Shown here one piece after another: positions 11,601 to 23,754 of a stretch of DNA of 64,000 nucleotides. The DNA is taken from assembly GCA_002286715.1 (NCBI GenBank), contig NSJX01000006.1:897713-961712 (forward strand), read 5' to 3'. Made by a program: the position numbers and the translations under genes. The notes below the pieces were generated by a model. The model did no database searches. It was not told where the DNA came from and saw only the letters and a list, made by a program, of their open reading frames with translations. This stretch comes from Dentipellis sp. KUC8613. Taxonomy: Eukaryota; Basidiomycota; Agaricomycetes; Russulales; Hericiaceae. How positions within the stretch are numbered: position 1 is the stretch's first letter; each line of letters starts with the position of its first letter.

Positions 11601-12770
11601 CTACTTCTTGGACGGCTGGCCAAGCTCGCTGGCCCTCTCCGTTGCAATCTGGATGGCACGCGCGATCGTGGACCGCACTTTTCCGTCTTCCAAGGCAAGC
11701 AACCCTGCGATTGTGCACCCTCCGGGAGCTACGAACGAGAAATCAGGAATCCGACCATATAACAGGAAACGGCGGGACACATACTGGTCACGGCATCCTT
11801 GATTTGAGCAGGATGCGCGTTGGACTGCAACGCCATGCGCGCCGTGCCCTGCAGCGTTTGTGCAGCGAGCTCGAGCGCCTCGGCGCGGGGAAGACCCATC
11901 ATGACACCTCCGTCCGCGATCGCCTCGAGGAATATGCATGCGAAGGCGGGCCCGGATCCCGACACGGCGGTGCAGGCGTCGAAGTGTTTCTCCTCGAGGA
12001 AGCGGCAGCGGCCGATGGAGGAGAAAACTTTGAGGATGATGGAGCGGTCGAGGTCGGCGGAGGGGTTGTCGGGGAGGGTGGACACTACGGTCATGCCCTC
12101 GCGGATCTGATGGTTGGAATTGTGTCAGAGTTAAAGTGAAGCATGGAGGGGAGATGGGGCGGACTTTGCAGGGGGTGTTGGGCATCGCACGGATGACTTT
12201 TGTGTCTGGGTGTACCCAGGCTGAGAGCTGAGAAATGGTGACACCGGCGAGGATGCTGATCAGAAGCTTTCCCTTGAGTGCATCCACAATTCCGGGCTCG
12301 CTGAGGATGCTTTGTGCTTGTTGCGGCTTGCAGCTGAACGGCAAATCAAGCTCGCATAGATCGGTCTCAAGACGGATGGTGCGTACCATAGCAGCACTAC
12401 GTCGGCCTCAGAAACACCAGTGAGGTTCTCCCCAATAAGAATGTCAATCGCCGGCCCGACATCAGTGAACTCAGAGAACGTCTGCGTGAGCTTGCGCGCG
12501 CTCTCCTCGCGCCGCACACAGATGAGGAAACGGGAGGGCAACGTAGGGTCGAGCTCGGGGCGGTTCACGGGCGTCGGTGTGCCGGGCGTGTGCGATTCCC
12601 ATTTCGATGCGCTGTTGAGGCTGCGGAGAGGGCTCTGGGACTGCAGACTGGCGAGGACACCAGCGGAGACGGCGACGCCCATCGTGCCGCATCCTGCGCA
12701 GATGTCAACGGTGCTCAAAATTGGTAGATTTGAGAAGGCACTCACCTAGGACACACAAGCTATAACCCAT
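11601..12770 (-). CDS. PRO3: Pyrroline-5-carboxylate reductase
   Basis: Last step of proline synthesis: NAD(P)H-dependent reduction of P5C to L-proline. Exon 1 starts at 12770 (MGYSLCVL) and joins in phase to GCGTMGVAVSAGVLAS, completing the Rossmann GxGxxG-type motif. Later segments are LISILAGVTISQLSAW, VIRAMPNTPC, the signature TAVSGSGPAFACIFLEAIAD, GGVMMGLPRAEALELAAQTL, then TPGGCTIAGLLALEDGKVRS, which is characteristic of P5CR, and a C-terminal ELGQPSKK. A ~35-residue Ser/Pro-rich insert (roughly residues 25-60) follows the first strand, an insert seen in some fungal homologues. Divergent from ALG13 (147 bp). Confidence 0.93.
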
Positions 12771-12917
12771 GTCTACTATTTATGCTTTTCTGAAAGGCTT
12801 GGTGAAAATGAGCCCCTGCGAGCGCGCAATTGGGAGAGTAGAGAGCAAGGTGTATCCGACATCTCTGAGTCCGAGTCAAGCTCAAGCGTGTCGGGCGTGT
12901 TCTCGGCCGACACATGA

Positions 12918-13539
12918 ATGCGCGCCTTCGTCACCGTCGGCTCGACGCGATTCGACTCGCTCGTACAGGCCGTCCTGTCGCCACTCGTACTTGAGGAGCT
13001 GCAGAGGAAGGGGTACCAGCAGCTCGTCGTTCAATGCGGGAATTCACACATCGACGGGTTCGGAGATGAAGAGACGAACTGGGCTTTTGACAAGGCGGGC
13101 GTCGAGGCTCGGATGTGGAGGTTCAAGCCGTCATTGGAGGAGGACTATAACGAAGCAGACTTGGTTATTAGCCATGCAGGTACGTTGCTTGCAAGGGAGC
13201 TTTTATATTCGCGTGTCAATGCGAGCGCGACCTATAGGATCTGGTACTATACTCGACGTGCTACGCAAGGGAAAGCTCTTGATCGTCGTGCCCAACCCTA
13301 CCCTCTTGGACAATCACCAAGAAGAGCTCGCCGAGGCTCTGAGCAAGCTGGGGCACCTGAAGTCGTCTACCATCGGGTGAGGGTATATATGAATCGAACT
13401 ACCGAAGCCAGCTAACGGTGCGTTTAGAGGCTTGCCGCAAGCCATCAATTATTTGGACAAGTCAGCATTGGTGCCTTTCCCTCCGTTCGACGGTAGTCGT
13501 TTCCAGAGGTTGATGGACGAGGAGATGGGATTTGTGTAA
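12918..13539 (+). CDS. ALG13: UDP-GlcNAc transferase catalytic subunit Alg13
   Basis: With Alg14 at the ER membrane, Alg13 adds the second GlcNAc to dolichol-PP-GlcNAc in N-glycan precursor synthesis. Starts MRAFVTVGSTRFDSLVQAVL, typical of the family (FVTVGTT.FD.L). Continues LQRKGYQQLVVQCGNS, YNEADLVISHAG then, across an intron, SGTILDVLRKGKLLIVVPNP and LLDNHQEELAEALSKLGHL, the UDP-sugar-binding GT28 C-terminal motif. A second intron near 13376-13429 leads to the last exon, ending in MDEEMGFV with stop 13537-13539. Length about 175 residues, near the family norm. Confidence 0.92.
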
Positions 13540-13686
13540 CGAGTATATGTAGGCCTTGTGCCAGTGTACGGCGAGGCTCGCGTCCTCTCTTGATCTTGTC
13601 CGTCATGAAGGCAGTCTAGATCTGCAAAGCTTACTGAGTAAACAACCCGTATTCAATTCCTTCCGGTTTCATTGCACCCTCACAAC

Positions 13687-14807
13687 ATGCCCGCGCTTTC
13701 GAAAGTCACCACAGCAACGATTGACGAGCAGCCAGAGGTGTACGAAGCAAAGTATGTGCATGAGATCTATGATCAAATAGCCTCGCACTTTTCTTCCACC
13801 CGTTATATGGTCAGCCTTACACCCTCTCTGGTGTATGTCAGAAATTCGTCCCTCTGACCTCGCGTACCGCATCTAGCCATGGCCTGTTGTCGCAAAGTTT
13901 ATATCTGATCTGCCCACAGGATGGGTGGGTCTTGACTCGGGAACAGGAAACGGGAAGTATCTCCCTCTTCCGATCGACCGTCCCGGAAGCGTATGGACGA
14001 TTGGCTTGGACAGGAGCCGGAATCTCCTTGGAGAAGCGAGAAAGGCCGGCGATGCTGGTATCCTGCGAGAGGTCGTTTGGGGCGACGCTCTCGGTAGAGG
14101 ATGGAGAAAGGGAGCATTTGTGCGTGTTTCACGAGACTCCAATTCCGAAGGCGTAATACATGCTTAATTATGCAGGACTACGCTATTTCTATAGCGACTA
14201 TCCACCACTTGGCTACCCCTGAACGTCGTCGGTTGGCAGTCAAGGTGAGTCTCTTGTGGTATCTGACCGACAAGACTGTCTAAGGCCCCATGAACAGAGG
14301 TTGATAGAAAGCGTGTCTCCTGCCCATGGACGGGTCCTCATATATGTATGGGCCATCGAACAGGATGACCTTTCTAAGAGGACAATCCCGGTGGCTGAGG
14401 GAGCGAACTTGACGAATAATTCTCCAAGCACAGGCTACGACGTGTTCGTGCCCTGGGTGCTAGCAGACGAGAAGTCTGCCAAGAAGCCCAGAAAGAGGGC
14501 AAAGAAGCGCAGGGGTCCCAATGAGCCTTCCCAGTCAGAAGAAGTTGTGACAGAACCAGAAACTCAACCTGTCGAACCCAAGATTTTCAACAGATATTAT
14601 CATATGTTTGCTGAAGGCGAGTTGCGAGGACTTGTATGCGATGCGGCGATGGAGATGAATTTGAAGATCGGGCAGCGACCAGAACAAATGGGGCGAGATG
14701 TATGCGGGCAGGGAAGAGGCATCGAGATCGTCCAGGATGGCTGGGAACGATCCAATTACTACGTCGAGTTCAGACGGTGGCAGACTTGCAATGACAGTGA
14801 GCATTGA
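13687..14807 (+). CDS. TRM9: tRNA (uracil-5-)-carboxymethyl methyltransferase Trm9
   Basis: SAM-dependent enzyme that, with Trm112, methylates cm5U at the wobble base of some tRNAs. Starts MPALSKVTTATIDEQPEVYE; YDQIASHFSSTRY joins through an intron to PWPVVAKFISDLPTG, followed by the SAM motif GLDSGTGNGKYL. Further motifs are DYAISIATIHHLATPERRRL and RLIESVSPAHGRVLIYVWAI. A Lys/Glu-rich insert of about 60 residues is followed by FNRYYHMFAEGELRGLV and the C-terminal GWERSNYYVEFRRWQT, which is diagnostic of Trm9. The stop at 14807 adds only CNDSEH after RRWQT. Confidence 0.93.
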
Positions 14808-14990
14808 AACCACAAATGGGTTGCTGTGAGACCGGCAGTATCACCGTTGGACTGTCGGAAGCTAGACTCGGCATACAGATGGTGAAACCGTATGGTGCTC
14901 AGGATAGATGTTTTAACATCACAGACTGAAATGCGGCGGATATGTGAAATACAGGGGATATGCTGCAAGGTACGATAACAAAACAGACAA

Positions 14991-16614
<1,624 letters not shown>

Positions 16615-19600
16615 ATGACCACCACAGAGCTCATTCGCCAGCTCCGCCTCTCCCTCGGCAGCTCGCCTCAAGCGGAGAAGCTCGAAGGCGTGCTTGCGCT
16701 CGTCGACCAGTTCGTTCTGGAGTGCGCCTCGTCTCCGGAGCCCGAGGTGCTGCTCTTTCACCTCGAGGATGAGCTGCAGGCCGTCCACCGCGATGTGTTT
16801 CATCATGAGCAATTTCATCAAATGGAACTGTTTCTCAGTGTGCTGTACCATCTTACGCCCGTGCTCTCGCCCACCTCACTCATCTCCACCTGGTTCGAGC
16901 TCATTCTCCGGCCGGCTCTTCGGGAACCCAAGCTGCCTAACACCGCGATAGCCCAAGCCAAGGACCTGGTGCTGACCGCACTGAAACAAAAGGACGAAAA
17001 CTACTCAGAGAAGCAGGGCGAGTTCCGGCGGCGAATACTCGATCTGTACCTCTTGGACGCGTTCAATGAAGGCTCTGGCGAAGACATGCTGGAGTGGGCG
17101 GATCTTCCGCAGGCACAGCGGGAGAAGCGGAACGTCTGGAAGAGCAATCTGGAGGATATCCTGGTCAAATTTGGGATGGACGAGCCTCAGGTACGTAGGG
17201 ACAGAGGTGCGCGTTTTGTGGATCGAGACAGATCTTGTTATGCTTTAGGCTCTCTTGACCCAAGTGTTCCATTGTTTCTTATCACCATCCTCCCGCCTGC
17301 AACTGCTGAACCTCATGGACCAGTTCACGTGCCAGCCAGACTTTATCGAATCCCAAGCAGCCGTGCTCGCTTCACATCCCCTCATGCAGAGTATGCTCAC
17401 TTCCCTCCTCGTGGATAACTCTACTACCGTGTTCAGCATCGCACTCAAAATTGTCGCGAAGCTCATCACCGTGTTTGCAGTCAAGGAATGCAATCAGCTC
17501 AAACGCATGCTCCCTCGGCTCTTCGCTATCTATGCTCGCCTCATATGCTGGCAAGAGCGGCAGCCCGTGGATGTCGAAGACGGCGCCTCTTCTGACGACA
17601 GTGAGGGGACAGCTAGCGGGATGCATCACCATGCGGTTGAGGGTAGCCGCGCTCTGGACATCAGTCCAGACTTCCAATGGCAGCGGCTAGAGATGATTTT
17701 CGACGCTACGGCAGCACCAGCGCCTTCGCCAAAACGCTACTTCTCAATACTGTACTACTTGTACCCGTGCAACCTGCTGTCCTTCCTGCGTCGGCCGGCA
17801 GAATACCTGGTGGAGAAGAATGAGGAGTGTCCGTACTCAACTGACTGGGAAGAGGCCTTGGACGAGGACCAGATTAAGACGAAGAGCGAGGTGCGTGCCT
17901 GCTGTTGCGTACTTTCGTCGTTCTCTTATCATGCACGTAGATACTGCTGCGAGAGCATATCACACACCCGCTCATCATCTGGCGAACAGCAACATCCGAG
18001 CTTACAGAACCAGAGTTCTTCGCCTCGTACGAGGTCAACCGGATAATCTCCGAGTCTATGCTTCTTCAGAACCAGAACTCGAGGCTAGTCTTCGAAATTC
18101 ATGACCGGAATCACGAGCCATCCACAAGCGAGGAGCACAAGAACCCCGATCCACCACCAAACATCATTTCACCCGAGGCAGACAAGCTCAGCCCCGACTC
18201 AATTGCGTCCGCTACGCCACGGATAGGCCATCCCAACCTCGCCCGCCCTCCTTCCAAAATCCAGATATCGCTGCAAGAGATGGTCAACACGTCCATCGCA
18301 CTTAAGACCGGGCTTGACTATGAGCTCACCGACCCCACCCCTGTATGGCCTTACAGCTTCTTCCCGTCGAACCCAATGTCGTCCTCTGCGTCTTCAGAGG
18401 ATGACTCGACGTGCGTCGATTCTCAGAAATCGTCGCCGGAGCGCGACGGCAAAGTGCCGTCTCACATCATGGAGGCGATGGCGGGGTTGCAGCGCGAGGT
18501 GCTCTTGCTCCGGAATGAACTCAATTTTGAGCTGTGGATCAAGCGGGAGAATGTGAAGCGGATCGGGCGGTTGTTCAGGACGCAGATCCTGAGTCGCAAT
18601 GCGGAGGCTGAGCGACAGGCTTTGGTACGTTGTCTCTTTCCCAGCCTGCGGACATGAATTATGGCTCATCACTCGACTGGGCAGCACAACAAGCTCCGTG
18701 AATACAAGCTGCAAGTCAATAAACTACAGCGGCAATTGAAGGAGCATGAAAAGCAGACGATCCTCACAAAAACTAAGAACCAGGAGTGGATTGACGGACA
18801 GCAGAAGAAAATCCAGGACCTCAGGGAGAAGAAGAAAAAGTGGACGTCCGAGACCGCTGCTCTTCGACTAGCCGAGGAGCAACTACGGGTGCGCGACCTC
18901 TTGTACATCTTTGATTTCGTACCATACTGACTAGGTTGATAGGCTCACTTCGCGGCCCAGGGCGCGCTGTTGGCAGAAGCCGAGAAGCGGGTGTTTGAGC
19001 TGGAGACGGCGAAAAAGGAGAGCACTCATAAAATTGACCGTCTGCACGATTACGAGAAACGAATAGAACAGCTGACGGCACTGCAGAAGATGTGGTATGT
19101 ACTGTATGATCTGCTCCGAGGACGACTAACTGGATGCTGTGTTGTAGGGACGCGGATGTGGAAAAGTACAAGGCACAGTCGGAAGTCATGCGGGTGATGT
19201 TGAGTAAGTATAAGAAAATGGAAATTCGTTTGGAGACGCTCGAGAAGGTGAACGCGGATATGGATGAGCAGGCGCGGTACGCTCTGTACCTGAACTGTTC
19301 AAAGCGCCCACTAACAGCGTTAATAGCGCCTCGCGACGTCAAATCCAAGCGCTAGATGCACAGCTTGCGCGTGAAAAGCAAGCGAAACGACCACGACGGA
19401 CGAACTCGAATAATTACGCTGGTTACGCTGAGGAAGTGGCGTCGCTGAGAGACGCGAGCAGACAACTTCGGGAGGAGAACGGGGATCTGAAAGATGAGAT
19501 TGACGAGCTCAAGGCGATGGTGGAGGTGCTGCGATCGCAAGTGAAGGGCACGCGTGGGGTGTCGATGTCGCCGAGTCAGAGTCCGATCTTAGGGAGCAGC

Positions 19601-19618
19601 ATGCGACTAGGATCATGA
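16615..19618 (+). CDS. Hamartin (TSC1)-domain protein
   Basis: Fungal TSC1 relatives partner tuberin/TSC2 to restrain Rheb-TORC1 signalling. The start MTTTELIRQLRLSLGSSPQA opens an alpha-helical repeat domain of about 450 residues (for example LLFHLEDELQAVHRDVFHHE, LISTWFELILRPALREPKL, SPSSRLQLLNLMDQFTCQP, SPKRYFSILYYLYPCNLLSF) in hamartin order. A Ser/Pro-rich linker follows. A long coiled coil (about residues 620-900) then runs with heptads such as HNKLREYKLQVNKLQRQLKE and KRVFELETAKKESTHKIDRL, ending in a Ser-rich tail at SSMRLGS. At least six exons. TSC1 is inferred from architecture and local similarity. Confidence 0.72.
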
Positions 19619-19711
19619 ACATAGTGTAGCTACATAGTACTCTGTACTGTAGGATTGAGAGGGAATATACCCGGTGTATTTGTAGGTCGTCCGGAAAAGG
19701 CAGGGGCTGTA

Positions 19712-19724
19712 GAACCTTCTGGAA
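19712..19724 (+). promoter_or_regulatory. Heat-shock element (distal)
   Basis: GAAccTTCtgGAA: three perfect alternating inverted pentamer units (GAAnnTTCnnGAA), the binding site for the heat-shock factor trimer. It lies 211 bp upstream of the HSP90 ATG and 60 bp upstream of a second identical-class site. Confidence 0.85.
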
Positions 19725-19771
19725 GGGGCGATCCCGTGCGAACGACCTGAGGACGCTAGAGGACGCGCGTC

Positions 19772-19784
19772 GAAACTTCGAGAA
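19772..19784 (+). promoter_or_regulatory. Heat-shock element (proximal)
   Basis: GAAacTTCgaGAA: a second perfect three-unit heat-shock element, 151 bp upstream of the HSP90 ATG. The centres of the two elements are 60 bp apart, close to six helical turns, so they face the same side of the DNA. Confidence 0.87.
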
Positions 19785-19934
19785 CGAGTGATCGCGCGCG
19801 TACAAAAACCTCGACCCCGTTCCTCCGCCCCCCACCGTCTTTCCCCCTCTGTTTCTTGTACTCTCCGCATCTCCATCCAGTGCGTCCCCCTCTTTCTTCT
19901 ATCCCCTGTTCATCGCTTATATTCTTTTTAGAAA

Positions 19935-22391
19935 ATGTCTGCCGAGACAGAAAGCTTTGGCTTCCAGGCTGAGATCAGCCAGCTTCTGGACCTGATTATC
20001 AGTAGGTCTCTTTATTTTATGTGGCCCCTACGGATGTACTGACAATGTATCGCAGACACCTTCTACTCTAACAAGGAAATCTTCCTTCGTGAGATCATCT
20101 CCAACGGCTCCGATGCCTTGGACAAGGTCCGCTACGCGTCCCTTACTGACCCCTCGGTTCTCGACACCGAGAAGGATCTCTACATCCGCATCACCCCCGA
20201 CAAGGAGAACAGGGTCCTCTCCATCCGTGACACCGGTATCGGTATGACCAAGGCCGACATGGTCAACAACCTCGGTACCATCGCCAAGTCCGGAACCAAG
20301 GTGTGTGGCGCAGCATCTGTTTGCTCTGATCGCGCGATCCTCACAATCTTATCTCGCACAGGGCTTCATGGAGGCTCTCAGTTCCGGTGCCGATATCTCC
20401 ATGATCGGTCAATTCGGTGTCGGTTTCTACTCCGCATACCTCGTCGCCGAGCGCGTCCAGGTCATCTCCAAGCACAACGACGATGAGCAGTACATTTGGG
20501 AGTCTGCCGCCGGTGGCACCTTCACTATCACCCCCGACACTGTCAACCCCCCTCTCGGCCGTGGTACCGACATCCGTCTCTTCCTCAAGGAGGACCAGAC
20601 TGAGTACCTTGAGGAGAAGCGCATCAAGGACATCGTCAAGAAGCACTCCGAGTTCATCTCCTACCCCATCCAGCTTGTTGTGACCAAGGAGGTCGAGAAG
20701 GTACGAAGATTCCACAGCACTCCTGACGGAACTACCGTTCTGATTGTGAATACAGGAGGTTGAGGACGAGGAGGAAGCCAAGGAGGATGAGGGCGACAAG
20801 CCCAAGATTGAGGAGGTCGATGACGAGGAGGAGAAGAAGGAGAAGAAGACGCACAAGGTCAAGGAGCAGACTCAGGTCAACGAGGAGCTCAACAAGACCA
20901 AGCCCATCTGGACCCGCAACCCTCAGGACATCACCCCCGAGGAGTACGGTGCCTTCTACAAGAGCCTCACCAACGACTGGGAGGACCACCTCGCCGTCAA
21001 GCACTTCTCCGTCGAGGGCCAGCTTGAGTTCAAGGCGATCCTCTATGTTCCCAAGCGGTGAGTTTGCTTTCCTAGTTCAACGTGCGCTATGGTACTGACA
21101 AAAATTGCAGTGCTCCCTTCGACCTCTTCGAGACCAAGAAGAAGCGCAACAACATCAAGCTCTACGTCCGCCGTGTCTTCATCATGGACGACTGCGAGGA
21201 CCTCATTCCCGAGTACCTCAACTTCGTCAAGGGTATCGTCGACTCTGAGGATCTCCCTCTCAACATCTCGCGTGAGACCCTCCAGCAGAACAAGATCCTC
21301 AAGGTCATCCGCAAGCACATCGTCAAGAAGTGCATGGACATGTTCAGCGAGATCGCTGAGGACAAGGACAACTTTGCCAAGTTCTACGAGGCCTTCGGCA
21401 AGAACATCAAGCTCGGTATCCACGAGGACGCGCAGAACCGCAGCAAGCTTGCCGACTTCCTGCGCTACTTCTCCACCAAGTCTGTTGACGAGCCCATCTC
21501 CTTGAAGGGTAAGCATATATCCTTGTTGTCATTATATTATAACTGTGCCCTCATTCTGACGGCATTCCGTTTTAGACTACATCACCCGCATGCCCGAGGT
21601 CCAGAAGTCCATCTACTACCTGACCGGTGAATCCCTCACCGCCGTCAAGGACTCTCCCTTCCTTGAGGTCCTCAAGAAGAAGGGCTTCGAAGTCCTTCTC
21701 CTCGTTGACCCCATCGACGAGTACGCGATGACCCAGCTCAAGGAGTACGAGGGCCACAAGCTCGTCTCCGTCTCGAAGGAGGGTCTCGAGCTTGAGGAGA
21801 CCGAGGAGGAGAAGAAGGCGCGCGAGGAGGAGGCTAAGGAGTACGAGGAGCTCTGCAAGGTCATCAAGGATGCCCTTGGTGAGAAGGTCGAGAAGGTTGT
21901 CGTCTCCAACCGTATCTCCGACTCGCCCTGCGTTCTCGTCACTGGCCAGTTCGGCTGGTCATCCAACATGGTTAGTCCAGTAATTTTTCTGATTTCCTGA
22001 GCAGTGAGCTGATGGTCTTTGTCTTTTATAGGAGCGTATCATGAAGGCGCAGGCTCTTCGTGACTCGTCCATGTCCTCGTACATGGCGTCGAAGAAGACT
22101 CTTGAGCTCAACCCCACGCACCCCATCATCAAGGAGCTCAAGCGCAAGGTCGCTGAAGACAAGGCGGACAAGTCCGTCCGTGACCTCACCTACCTTCTCT
22201 TCGAGACCGCCCTCCTCACCTCTGGCTTCTCCCTCGAGGAGCCCACGTCGTTCGCCAAGCGCATCCACCGCATGATTGCCCTTGGTCTCGACGTCGACGA
22301 GGAGGAGGAGCCCGCCGCTCCCGCCGCCTCGACAGATGCGCCCCCGCCGCTGGAGGGCGCGTCGACGTCGGCCATGGAGGAGATCGACTAG
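19935..22391 (+). CDS. HSP90: Cytosolic heat-shock protein 90
   Basis: Essential ATP-dependent chaperone. Starts [20 protein letters not shown]. The GHKL ATPase domain shows [19 protein letters not shown] with the ATP-contact Asn, [19 protein letters not shown] and [21 protein letters not shown] charged linker rich in Glu and Lys follows (about residues 215-265), then the middle domain ([40 protein letters not shown]) and the C-terminal dimerisation domain. At least six exons with short introns. The last residues are MEEID rather than the canonical MEEVD that TPR co-chaperones recognise. Two perfect heat-shock elements lie upstream. Confidence 0.97.
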
Positions 22392-23754
22392 ATGACTGGT
22401 TCTCGGGTTAGAGCGTGATGTGGATGTGTTGTATTTTCCTTGCTTGTCATGTATTACGCTTTGGTCACGCTGCTTTCCATTCATCTCCTACTGCATTACA
22501 TCTACCGTAAATCATCTTCATGTATCTCGTGGGCACCAACAATCGAAGAAGCATTTTCCTTTCACATTTTGTCTTGTGTACGAATGCACGTTTGTCGGGA
22601 GTTCCATAAGAACTGGTGAACGAAATATATTAATGTCGGTCGATCGGACTGTTCGGTGCGTAGAATCGGCGTTAGCCGACGTGAGGCCAGAGTCACGAAA
22701 TAGAACTCTGTTCCTCGAACTTCTCTGTTCAACTAGGATGAACGACCACAAACCTGACACGTTCATCTTACAACGCTCGTCTTGGAACGCCTCTTCTCCG
22801 AATATCCATAGTACGCAAGCACGTCTACTTACCGGTCTTCGTATGTAATGAGATGAAGCAACGGCAGGGGGACAAGGACGGTGATGACCATGGGAGGATT
22901 GGTCGGCCGTCTTCAAATAGACAGGCGGTTCAACACGGCGGCAGTCCATAATTAGACCGCAGAAGTATCTTCGTCGGACCTGTGACTTCCTGACGTCTGT
23001 TTCTATGGATAGATAGCACTCAAAGTCACGATGCCAGAGGTAAGTCCTGCATTCATGCGAACGTACGATCATCTGCTCACCACAGTCTGTGCTGTCAATT
23101 GCCTCCAGCCCCTTTTACGCAGCCCAAGACCTTCGTTTTACAGCATGCAGCGCTCTGTTCACGAGCACTAGACATGCCGACGGCTCGCACTTGATGAAGA
23201 GCATATTATTGTGGAGCAAGGAAATTCTTCGGATGCAACGAATTTCGGAAGACCTGCACGCCCATTGGCTTTCCCCAGCCTTCCCCGCACTACGTCGTGC
23301 CGCATCCGGGTTCTTTTCGGCTCAACCCAGTCCAAAGGCGACCCCACTTTTTTTAGCCCATGGACTTGATCCTCCACTCGCCTCTTCGACGATGCGCGCG
23401 CGAGCGGGTGTTCTCTTCGCGGGGGCGAGATGCGAAGGACAAGGCCAAGTCTCGGATTATCACTGGCGGATTCTCCGCGAAATCTGCCCGAGGGCGGCGC
23501 ACGGCGCACGTTGGGCGTCGAGAATACGATGGGGCACATCTGGACTATGCATTCTCGGCGAGCAGAGTGCCAGTTTTTCTCCGTGGTTGGGCTATATAAA
23601 CTGGGGCGTCTTGCTCTCGGTCCTGCATCAGCTCAACTGCATCTACAAGTTGGTCTGATTCCTCCAGGCGATACTCAAGAATCGCGACTTTGATGTGAGC
23701 ATTTTGTTCACTGTTCTGCTTGCGACGGTGCTCATGCTTGGGTTGATACAGACA
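22392..23754 (+). promoter_or_regulatory. Intergenic region: HSP90 3' end and cbh1 promoter
   Basis: 1363 bp with no gene recognised. The distal part is HSP90 3' untranslated sequence; the proximal part is the cellulase promoter. Visible elements are a TATA box (23593-23600), an inverted CCAAT (ATTGG) near 23265, and sites matching the Cre1/CreA carbon-repressor consensus SYGGRG at 23419-23424 (GCGGGG), 23601-23606 (CTGGGG) and, inverted, at 23273-23278 (CCCCAG). Such hexamers are common by chance in GC-rich DNA, so carbon repression is only a suggestion. Confidence 0.55.
23593..23600 (+). promoter_or_regulatory. TATA box of cbh1
   Basis: TATATAAA 155 bp upstream of the cbh1 ATG. A likely 5' UTR intron lies between it and the ATG, donor GTGAGC at 23695 and acceptor ...TACAG at 23751, leaving only three bases before the ATG. 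A strong TATA fits a highly inducible secreted enzyme gene. Confidence 0.7.
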
